Positions 1 to 6,326 of a DNA stretch of 47,486 nucleotides are shown one piece after another. The first letter of the stretch is position 1. Every line of letters begins with the position of its first letter. The stretch lies in assembly GCA_028284445.1 (NCBI GenBank), contig JANQRS010000019.1, positions 1 through 47,486 on the forward strand. The letters are read 5' to 3'. This DNA is from Calditrichia bacterium. GTDB lineage: Bacteria > Calditrichota > Calditrichia > RBG-13-44-9 > J075. Below the pieces are notes generated by a model. It saw nothing but the letters and a program-made list of their open reading frames with translations. It searched no databases and had not been told where the DNA came from. Position numbers and translations under genes: made by a program.

Positions 1-492
1 ATGCGGCGAAGACGAAATAGACAACCAGCGATTGATCCGGATCTATTTTATCATGCATTGCGTTTCGAACTGAAATCGAAAATAGCGAAAACACTCCAAC
101 TCACCTCTCGGGCTGAATTCAGCAGCAATGAAAGCTGGCAAAAAACAATGTCGAATCATGGCACATCCCTGTTCCTGGATTTGCGCTGGCAACTGCATTC
201 CTCGCTGCGCCTGCAGGCACGCTGGACACAATTCGCGGTGAACAGTTTCGATGAACGGATCTATGAATTTGAAAATGGTATACCGGGAAGTTTCGACAAT
301 GTTTTACTTGATGGGCGAGGATATAAGTGGTTCCTGAAACTGGATTGGAAACCGGCAAAGAACTGGCAGCTGGCCGTGCGCTACCGCAGGTTATTTTATC
401 CGGATCAAACCACAATCGGCAGCGGCCTGAGCCAAATCATAGGGAATTATAAGGAAGAAGTTGCTGTACATATTCGTTTCAAAGACAAATAA
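1..492 (+). CDS. C-terminal part of a probable outer-membrane beta-barrel protein (5' end outside window)
   Basis: The frame is open from the first base of the window to a TAA stop. The ATG at base 1 is probably internal, because there is no room to see a start signal. The 163 visible residues are rich in alternating polar/hydrophobic segments with many aromatic residues (for example RWQLHSSLRLQARWTQF and WFLKLDWKPAKNWQLAVRYR), the pattern of transmembrane beta-strands. The last strand-like segment is EEVAVHIRFKDK. In FCB-type bacteria such C-terminal barrels are sometimes attached to helix-hairpin-helix ComEA-like domains, but no such domain is visible here. The specific function is unknown. 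Confidence 0.6.
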   Translation: MRRRRNRQPAIDPDLFYHALRFELKSKIAKTLQLTSRAEFSSNESWQKTMSNHGTSLFLDLRWQLHSSLRLQARWTQFAVNSFDERIYEFENGIPGSFDNVLLDGRGYKWFLKLDWKPAKNWQLAVRYRRLFYPDQTTIGSGLSQIIGNYKEEVAVHIRFKDK

Positions 493-549
493 GCATTGAA
501 TCTTGACAAATGAAGCATCGTCAAATCATTGTTATTTACTCAGCTTTTG

Positions 550-678
550 CTATTCAGCAACTTGAGGGAGTTCGGGTGGGCAACAATCGCCATGTAAGGC
601 CTCAGCGGGGGTCAAGTTATTGCATTCCAGCTGTAGAAAAACCAGCAAAGCCAGGCATACAAACAGTAATCGTTTCAT
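550..678 (-). CDS. small secreted cysteine-containing peptide (42 aa), hypothetical
   Basis: A 42-codon frame starts at an ATG preceded by AAAGGAATACG, a good ribosome binding site about 6 bases upstream. A longer reading from 753 exists but has no such signal. The product begins MKRLLFVCLALLVFLQLEC, a clear positively charged and hydrophobic signal sequence. About 23 residues follow, with two adjacent cysteines (DCCPPELP). The LQLEC segment resembles a lipobox, but Glu at -1 is not canonical, so cleavage by signal peptidase II is uncertain. It lies alone, antiparallel between two plus-strand genes. No family is recognised. The call rests on the ribosome binding site plus the signal peptide. 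Confidence 0.45.
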   Translation of the reverse strand: MKRLLFVCLALLVFLQLECNNLTPAEALHGDCCPPELPQVAE

Positions 679-866
679 CGTATTCCTTTCATGAAAATAG
701 ATTCCATTCTCTAAAAACTGTGTAGGCAATTCGATTCGGAAGGCGAGCGACAAGCCCTGCTACTACCCCAATTCAGCACTAATCATCACCTTTGAGCAGC
801 AGAGCTACGCCGCATTTCATCCCCTTCCTTCTCCATAGAGAGAAAAAGCCATTTTCTTTCACGATA

Positions 867-895
867 TTGGCAAGCTGCTGAAAAATGCTTACTAT
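867..895 (+). promoter_or_regulatory. predicted sigma-70-type promoter for the YARHG lipoprotein gene
   Basis: TTGGCA (867-872) and TACTAT (890-895) are separated by 17 bases. This gives a start point about 50 bases before the ATG at 955. Confidence 0.4.
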
Positions 896-954
896 TTTGC
901 TACATATCTCATTTACACATTGAATGGACGTTGAAGCAGAGAAGGAGGTGCGCA

Positions 955-1821
955 ATGAAAGGGCATGTGTGGCTGATATTAATTTTAGTATCCATTTTAG
1001 CCGGAGGGATACTATCCGGTTGTGGTCAGGACTTGCCGGCCGAGGAACCTGAGCAAGATAAGACCACGACGCAAACCGCGGAACAGGATCCTGAACCACC
1101 AACAGACATACCTTATTACACAACCGAAGAAGTTTCGGTTTACAATCTGAAAAATTATTCGCTACGGGAACTCTCGCTTCGGCGAAATACGATATATGCC
1201 CGTGCCGGCAATGTCTTCCGTAAAAAGTGGCTTAACGACTATTTTTCCCGTCAGCCCTGGTATAAACCCACCGGACTTGATATGAGCAAGTTGAGTGCCA
1301 CTGACATAGAAAATGCCCGGCGAATTGGTTCTGTGGAAGTTTCGATTCCGAAGGAAGAACTGAAGATCAGACTGGATGGAATGATTGCCGAATCTCAGGA
1401 ATTTGATCACTATACCTTTGAAGAAGAAGAGCTGATCGAAATCAGCTTATTGTCACGCGCACTGGGTATCGATGTGCCGGACGGCCTGGAGTATGAGAAT
1501 CGAAATCCGCTCGACTATCCCAGTCAGCTCAACAACCTCCTGACGGTTGATCAACTAAGCGATTTTTCCCGACGTGACCTGCGGATTTTGCGAAATACCA
1601 TATTTGCCCGCCGCGGGCGCCCATTTAAATCAGAGATGCTTAACCTATATTTTGAAAGAATGGCCTGGTATAAGCCAACACCCACCTACAGCGATGATCG
1701 CTTGACTGATATTGACTTGAAGAACATCAAGATTATCCGCAGTGTGGAACAACAAATGGGAGGGCAGCTAACAGAGTCGGAACATCGACAGATGGGTAGC
1801 GAGTGGCATATGGCCGCCTGA
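955..1821 (+). CDS. lipoprotein with two YARHG domains
   Basis: Predicted 288-residue envelope lipoprotein. The start at 955 is chosen because GGAGGT lies 5 bases upstream; a TTG at 931 would place charged residues ahead of the signal peptide. The signal peptide ends with lipobox LSGC (Cys23), followed by an acidic Thr/Gln/Pro-rich linker to about residue 60. Two copies of the YARHG module are visible. One is near residues 70-120 (LRRNTIYARAG, then YF and WYKP), the other near 205-265 (LRNTIFARRG, then YF and WYKP). YARHG domains are extracellular modules of unknown function found in lipoproteins and next to peptidase or kinase domains. No catalytic domain is present. The duplication suggests a binding or scaffold role, which is inference. 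Confidence 0.8.
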   Translation: MKGHVWLILILVSILAGGILSGCGQDLPAEEPEQDKTTTQTAEQDPEPPTDIPYYTTEEVSVYNLKNYSLRELSLRRNTIYARAGNVFRKKWLNDYFSRQPWYKPTGLDMSKLSATDIENARRIGSVEVSIPKEELKIRLDGMIAESQEFDHYTFEEEELIEISLLSRALGIDVPDGLEYENRNPLDYPSQLNNLLTVDQLSDFSRRDLRILRNTIFARRGRPFKSEMLNLYFERMAWYKPTPTYSDDRLTDIDLKNIKIIRSVEQQMGGQLTESEHRQMGSEWHMAA

Positions 1822-1857
1822 TAAGGCCATGAGCATCCCGTGAGGATGTCAGGATAT

Positions 1858-2802
1858 TTAGAAGTACCCACGATTTTTGCGCCGCGAAATTTCGCTGCTT
1901 CCAAGGCTCTCCAAGAGGTCAAGAACCTGCGAAGGCCTTTCCAGAATTCGAACCGGCTTGTCCATCAGGCCGGCTTCGATTGGTATGATTGCCACTTCTC
2001 CAACCGCCGCTTTACCATCGACCTCCGTTAGATCTACATTCAGAAGCAAGCCTTCGCGCTCACTGGTACAGTCACAGTTGAAGGTCAGGTTTCCGAGTCC
2101 CCAGGCGATCACCGCTTCATCTCTGCGTTCAACCGGCCCGACCATATGCGTTCCGTGGGCAACAACGATTTTTGCACCAACGTCAACAGCGAGATCAACC
2201 GCCTCACGCAACTCCCGTACCGGCAAATAGGTTGGCGGCGCCAACACATGGAATGAACAAACAAGAATTTCACAGCGCTCCGCGGCACGCGCAATCGATT
2301 CCCGAAGGTGCGGGATAAGATCTTCAGTCAGGTGGTAGCCGACAAACCCCACCTCAACATCGCTCACTGTTTTCACAATGATGCCCGCTTCGCCGCCAAC
2401 GGCATTGAGATCAGCTACAGAAATATGCTCTTGCGTTGAAGCCCAACCATCCTGTCCATAATCCGCTTGATGATTATTAGCGATGCTGACCATCTTTGCC
2501 CTTGCAGAATGTAAATAGGACAATCCCTCCGGGGCATTAAACAATCGCAGGCGATTATCCTCCGGTGTGGTCAGGGTATCAGGGGCAACAATTGGTCCTT
2601 CCAGATTGATAAAGCCGAGTCGACCATCAACGACGGGGATGACATCCAGGAGTTTGTTATCCACCTGATCGCCCCAATGCATATCACCGCCAAACCAAAG
2701 CCCCTCGTAGTGCTCCTCCGAGTCGCCTCTGCAGGCAAAGAATAGTACAACGACAGCCAAAAGCAAAGCACGTCGTACACATGTATGGGCATTCAGGTTC
2801 AT
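1858..2802 (-). CDS. CapA/PgsA-like metallophosphoesterase-fold lipoprotein
   Basis: A 314-residue protein of the CapA family (poly-gamma-glutamate synthesis CapA-like, calcineurin-like phosphoesterase fold). Visible family blocks are GGDMHWGD (38-45), NLEG (66-69), SIANNHQADYG (around 106-116), HGTHMVGPVE (around 215) and GLGNLTF. The N-terminus is a signal peptide ending FFAC (Cys24), so it is probably a lipoprotein facing the periplasm or cell surface. AAGGAAG 5 bases before the ATG supports the start. No capsule or polyglutamate synthesis partners (CapB/CapC) are nearby, so a polymer substrate cannot be assigned. Members away from cap operons are commonly annotated only as CapA family proteins. 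Confidence 0.8.
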   Translation of the reverse strand: MNLNAHTCVRRALLLAVVVLFFACRGDSEEHYEGLWFGGDMHWGDQVDNKLLDVIPVVDGRLGFINLEGPIVAPDTLTTPEDNRLRLFNAPEGLSYLHSARAKMVSIANNHQADYGQDGWASTQEHISVADLNAVGGEAGIIVKTVSDVEVGFVGYHLTEDLIPHLRESIARAAERCEILVCSFHVLAPPTYLPVRELREAVDLAVDVGAKIVVAHGTHMVGPVERRDEAVIAWGLGNLTFNCDCTSEREGLLLNVDLTEVDGKAAVGEVAIIPIEAGLMDKPVRILERPSQVLDLLESLGSSEISRRKNRGYF

Positions 2803-2890
2803 GGTCTTCCTTTTATACTATGGACGACCATTTTAGGATGATTTTCAGGGGTGGACAACACATTTTTGAAAAGCGAAAGCTTAAAAAAGT

Positions 2891-3649
2891 TCAATGGGGC
2901 GAAACGATATCGTTGACAGCAACCCGCACCAATACCTGGCATTGACGATTTTCTTTATCAACCCAGCGTTCAAGCGGCTCGATATTACGCAGCAAATAGC
3001 GCAAGCGAATAAACTGCAGGCGATCAAATTGATCAACACTGCCGGTCTCTTCAACATTTCCCTGCAGCGAATGTACTTGCATGGCCACACTGGTCAGGAT
3101 GGTAAAAATTGCCCGCTCTTCGGCAGTTTTCCAGGCACCGTTCTCATTACCTTTTAAGGTGTAAGAACCAACACCGTAATAGTAGTCATCCTGCTTCCAA
3201 AACGTTTCTTGCGACCAGCGTGGCGCGGCCATCGAATCAATATTGATCAGGCGGGTATCAACTTCCGCTGTTGAATCAGTAGAAAACACTCCGATGCGAT
3301 CATTGACCAACACATTGTTGGCGAATTGGTCAAGCATATGCAGGCTGTCAGCTATCTGCGCCAGCGAGTCAGGGGAAAAATAGTAGTAATAATCACTATT
3401 GCGAAAAAAATCATCTTCCGTTACATCGTGAAACAATTCCAGCGTTCCTTCAACGGTTACTGAGCGATATACGCAATACATTCTCTCCGCGTCTATAACC
3501 GGTGGCGCTCCAAAATAACTAAACCCGGTCAGAGCATTACTATTCTGAGCTGGATAGAGAAACCAGGCCGGGTATTCATATTGCGCAGAGGCTGTAGTTC
3601 CGAAAAAAATGAGGGCGAACAGTAAGCAAGGGAAGGAGATCTTTTTCAT
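2891..3649 (-). CDS. secreted protein with LPP20-like segment, hypothetical
   Basis: A 252-residue protein with a cleavable signal peptide (MKKISFPCLLFALIFF, then TTASAQ). The middle is rich in Tyr and Asp (DYYYYFSPD, DDYYYG). A C-terminal block with VGSYTLKG, then AWKTAEERAIFTILTSVAMQV and later QVLVRVAVNDI, resembles the LPP20/SIMPL-type pattern in which an Ala-rich helix follows a VG(I/S)G strand. It follows the LPP20 lipoprotein gene at 3742-4353 in the same direction, but a strong terminator lies between them. Only about 35 bases separate that terminator from this start, so expression may depend on read-through. Function unknown. Confidence 0.65.
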   Translation of the reverse strand: MKKISFPCLLFALIFFGTTASAQYEYPAWFLYPAQNSNALTGFSYFGAPPVIDAERMYCVYRSVTVEGTLELFHDVTEDDFFRNSDYYYYFSPDSLAQIADSLHMLDQFANNVLVNDRIGVFSTDSTAEVDTRLINIDSMAAPRWSQETFWKQDDYYYGVGSYTLKGNENGAWKTAEERAIFTILTSVAMQVHSLQGNVEETGSVDQFDRLQFIRLRYLLRNIEPLERWVDKENRQCQVLVRVAVNDIVSPH

Positions 3650-3684
3650 GGTTGTTTCTATTCGGGCGCTGAGGGTTCTTAGAC

Positions 3685-3719
3685 AAAAAATAAGGTAGCT
3701 GCCGGAATGGCAGCTACCT
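3685..3719 (-). terminator. Rho-independent terminator or attenuator after the LPP20 lipoprotein gene
   Basis: An 11-bp perfect stem (AGGTAGCTGCC / GGCAGCTACCT) with a 5-base loop is followed on the minus strand by TTATTTTTT. Confidence 0.85.
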
Positions 3720-3741
3720 CGATGAATTGCAAACTCAGATT

Positions 3742-4353
3742 TTAGTAGCCACTTTCAGCTTTTTCAGCTTCGTACTTTTCCATTTCATCTTTCAAGCGCT
3801 TGTAAGCTTCGGAGGCGCGATAACGCTCATACAATTTCGGCTTTGAGGAGCGCATTTCGTCAAGAATGGACTGGTCCAACATCTTCGGATCGATGGACAT
3901 AACAACGCCAGCAGTCAGTTTGCCAGTGCTCTTGTCTTTGATGAACTTGGACTTGGTCATGATTGCGCCGCGCAGTACCTGGCTGGAAAGAACTTTTGTT
4001 ACGCTGGTAAAAGCTTCATTGACTTCGCTGCGTTCGTCAGAACCGATTTCCTCGAGGAAACGTTCTTTCAGATTCTGGACTTTTGCATCAAATGTTTCAG
4101 CCAATTTGGCCTGGCCATCGGTGCGAGCTTTATCTTTCGCGAGATCCATGCGAGTTGAAGTACCGGTACCTACAGCTGCAACGCCGCCACCTTCAACGGT
4201 CTTATTTGCCATTTCCTGCAGATCGGAAAACGGATCAGCAATTTCTTCATAACCATCATCCAGATCCGCCTTGGTTGCATCAGCGCTACCGCCACAAGAT
4301 GCCAGGAAAACCAACAACAGCATGGAAAATGAAACAGTCAATAATTTCTTCAT
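3742..4353 (-). CDS. LPP20 family lipoprotein
   Basis: A 203-residue lipoprotein. The start at 4353 is chosen because GGAGG precedes that ATG; an ATG 15 bases upstream has no ribosome binding site. The signal peptide ends LASC and is followed by GG. The body has VAAVGTGTSTRMDLAKDKARTDGQAKLAETF, the LPP20 signature of a VG-G strand and an Ala-rich helix, then a charged coiled-coil-like C-terminus (YKRLKDEMEKYEAEKAESGY). LPP20 proteins are outer-membrane-associated lipoproteins of poorly known role, first described in Helicobacter. A strong terminator follows the gene, suggesting a short abundant transcript. The downstream gene at 2891-3649 carries a related segment. Confidence 0.75.
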   Translation of the reverse strand: MKKLLTVSFSMLLLVFLASCGGSADATKADLDDGYEEIADPFSDLQEMANKTVEGGGVAAVGTGTSTRMDLAKDKARTDGQAKLAETFDAKVQNLKERFLEEIGSDERSEVNEAFTSVTKVLSSQVLRGAIMTKSKFIKDKSTGKLTAGVVMSIDPKMLDQSILDEMRSSKPKLYERYRASEAYKRLKDEMEKYEAEKAESGY

Positions 4354-4805
4354 TTGGAATACCTCCATAGAACGAGTGAGTTAATTATTCGGGATAATGT
4401 CCCATCTAGTTAGTGTTTTTATTCGTCTATCTATTAAGGCAGAGAATTATCAAAAAACTGCTAATCGATAATCATTTTTTTCAATTTTGATTGGGGAAGT
4501 CCAAACGGTACACACAAAGGAATGCCAGCTCTTTTCCACTCCCCCCGATATTTTGCATCTCTTACAATCATCAAGACCGAATATAGAAGTCAGCACTATA
4601 CCACAGTTTGACTAATGTCAAACTTTGCAGAATATAACACATATCAGAAGTACAATAAAGTAAAAACCTGCATAGATATTCATCGTCACTTATGCGGAAA
4701 GATTTTCCAAAAAATTTTCTCACCTGTAAATAAAAACCGCATGTGTTTCGTCAAAGAACAAATGAGAGATAAGGAGGAGCTGTCATCTCATAAGACGAGG
4801 CTGTT
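4354..4805. other. 452-bp AT-rich intergenic region between divergent genes
   Basis: It holds the 5' region of the LPP20 gene (minus) and the promoter/inverted-repeat region of the first GWxTD gene (plus, 4605-4638). A 64-codon frame at 4615-4809 starts inside the inverted repeat and has no ribosome binding site, so I do not call it. No RNA gene recognised. Confidence 0.5.
4605..4638 (+). promoter_or_regulatory. predicted promoter with its -35 embedded in an 8-bp inverted repeat
   Basis: AGTTTGAC-TAAT-GTCAAACT (4605-4624) is a perfect inverted repeat. TTGACT within it (4608-4613) can act as a -35 element, with ATATAA/TATAAC about 18-19 bases downstream (4632-4638). The layout suggests a promoter controlled by a dimeric regulator and a 5' leader of about 160 bases. 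Not proven. Confidence 0.35.
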
Positions 4806-5420
4806 ATGACTTCTACATCAAGATTATTTCGCACACTGCTCATTATCCTGACAGCGGCATTATTGCAAAGCTGCTTCATGAGCACTCAGACCAGGCAACC
4901 CAAAACGTTTAAAGAACAAACGATTGACGATGTCTGGCATATTACTACGCCGGAACAACGAGCAGCATTAAACAAACTTACCACAGATGAGGCGGTAAAA
5001 GAATTCATGGATGAATTTTGGGCAAACCTGGATCCGACGCCGTATACCCCGCAAAATGAACTACAGGCTGAATTTGAGAAACGATTGGCATATGTCAGGA
5101 AGCACTTTGCCGATCGACGCGGGTGGGGTAAAAGCGATAGAGCCAGGGTGTATCTCCTGTACGGCCCACCGGCATCGATCGATCGGGTACCATGGTCTGA
5201 TTTTAGAATCAGCGATGGTACCCGACTCGGTGCGGTGGAATTTTGGGTCTACAATGTGGATCGCGGCGGAGCCCATGTAGAGACCATCTTTGGACCGCTT
5301 TATCCGAACCAGATGCACTTCATATTTGCAGAGTTGAATGGCCTGGGAAGCTATCAACAGTTGTTTTCGACAGAGCCGGGTGAAAAAATTGACTCGCGGG
5401 TGTACCTGGCAGGCTTTTAG
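4806..5420 (+). CDS. GWxTD domain-containing lipoprotein (copy 1)
   Basis: A 204-residue predicted lipoprotein: hydrophobic signal peptide with lipobox LQSC (Cys23), then a GWxTD-type domain. Family landmarks are EFWANLDPTP (about 70-79), the core block GWGKSDRARVYLLYGPP (106-122), EFWVYN and LYPNQMHFIF. The eponymous GWxTD reads GWGKSD here, with one residue more than the motif. An in-frame TAA a few codons upstream fixes the ATG at 4806, with GAGG 5 bases before it. A second GWxTD gene of the same length lies 188 bases downstream, separated by a terminator. GWxTD proteins are widespread in FCB bacteria and Acidobacteria; their function is unknown. Confidence 0.85.
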   Translation: MTSTSRLFRTLLIILTAALLQSCFMSTQTRQPKTFKEQTIDDVWHITTPEQRAALNKLTTDEAVKEFMDEFWANLDPTPYTPQNELQAEFEKRLAYVRKHFADRRGWGKSDRARVYLLYGPPASIDRVPWSDFRISDGTRLGAVEFWVYNVDRGGAHVETIFGPLYPNQMHFIFAELNGLGSYQQLFSTEPGEKIDSRVYLAGF

Positions 5421-5453
5421 AAAAGTATGCGATAAATCACCCCTACAAAACAG

Positions 5454-5489
5454 TAGCCGACATTTCTTTGGAATGTCGGCTATTTTTTT
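5454..5489 (+). terminator. Rho-independent terminator between the two GWxTD genes
   Basis: TAGCCGACATT / AATGTCGGCTA forms an 11-bp perfect stem with a 7-base loop, followed by seven T residues. Confidence 0.9.
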
Positions 5490-5608
5490 ACATTTGATGA
5501 CAAAAAATGAATTGAGTTTTGTCGGAGGAGTGCCGACTTTGTAAGTGGAGTCAAGTCTGGGAAAACACCAGGGAATTTGGAAAATTTTTAACACACATGG
5601 AGGGGGTT

Positions 5609-6223
5609 ATGACCGTCAACCATGCGGCTACTGCTGCCGTTTCTTTATTAATTATATCAATTATGCTGTTCGGATGCGCCGGCAACGGCCCCACAGTTAA
5701 TGACAGTCCCCTGAAAAAGCAGGTACGAAACGATATTTACTATTTAATGACCTCGGAACAGAAAAAGGCCTTAAAGCAAGCCGCTACTGATGATGAGGTT
5801 TCGGCATTTCTTGAAACATTCTGGGCCAATCTGGACCCAACCCCGGAAACTGCGACCAATGAAGCTCGGGTTGAATTTGAGAATCGCCTCCGATATGTTA
5901 AGGAGCACTTCACTGAATGGCGGGGGGGTCGCAAAAGCGATCGCGCACGTGTTTATCTGCTATACGGACCGCCGACATATGTAGAAAAATTGGAATGGTC
6001 GAAGTTCCGCCTGAGTCATGCAACGCAGATGGGTGAAATGGAAGCCTGGATCTACAACCAGCATCGCGGCAGTCGTTATATTCCGACGATCTTCGGTGAT
6101 CTGTATCCAAACCAAACCTATTTCATTTTCGCACGGCTTAATAATCCGGTTGCGTTTGAACAAATATACTCGACAGTGCCCGGCGAAAAGATTGATTCAC
6201 GCACCTACGCAACAGGGTATTAG
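5609..6223 (+). CDS. GWxTD domain-containing lipoprotein (copy 2)
   Basis: Also 204 residues, with lipobox LFGC at Cys23, colinear with copy 1. The start at 5609 follows GGAGGGGG at good spacing; an open frame from 5519 lacks this. Shared blocks with copy 1 include FWANLDPTP, KSDRARVYLLYGPP (109-122), DLYPNQTYFIFA and PGEKIDSRTYATGY. The namesake motif is further eroded to GGRKSD: the Trp is replaced by Gly while the rest of the block is kept. This indicates a tandem duplication with divergence. The terminator between the copies implies separate transcription, although I see no convincing promoter between them. Function unknown. Confidence 0.85.
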   Translation: MTVNHAATAAVSLLIISIMLFGCAGNGPTVNDSPLKKQVRNDIYYLMTSEQKKALKQAATDDEVSAFLETFWANLDPTPETATNEARVEFENRLRYVKEHFTEWRGGRKSDRARVYLLYGPPTYVEKLEWSKFRLSHATQMGEMEAWIYNQHRGSRYIPTIFGDLYPNQTYFIFARLNNPVAFEQIYSTVPGEKIDSRTYATGY

Positions 6224-6253
6224 AACTAGACAGCAGGGTTAATACGAGAAATC

Positions 6254-6288
6254 CCCCCTCCATCTCCCTCCGGGGGAGATGGAGGGGG
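6254..6288. repeat. C/G-rich palindrome (15-bp arms), copy 1 of a dispersed family
   Basis: Arms at 6254-6268 (CCCCCTCCATCTCCC) and 6274-6288 are perfectly complementary around a 5-base loop. It sits between the convergent GWxTD copy 2 and helicase genes and could terminate both, though no T-tract follows. A close relative is at 23239-23280. Confidence 0.8.
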
Positions 6289-6326
6289 AATGACTGAATA
6301 GTCAGAACCGCATCTACCCCAGAGGC

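Noticed and set aside
931..954. TTG start for the YARHG lipoprotein
   Set aside because: It would put RRRC ahead of the signal peptide and would precede the GGAGGT that clearly serves the ATG at 955.
4615..4809. 64-codon plus-strand frame overlapping the GWxTD copy 1 start by ATGA
   Set aside because: The overlap looked like coupling, but the frame starts inside an inverted repeat near the predicted promoter, has no ribosome binding site and gives an unremarkable basic peptide.
4806..5420. Reading GWxTD copy 1 from the strong AAGGAGGAG at 4771-4779
   Set aside because: No start codon lies in frame after it; an in-frame TAA at 4791-4793 blocks any upstream start, leaving the ATG at 4806 with its nearer GAGG.
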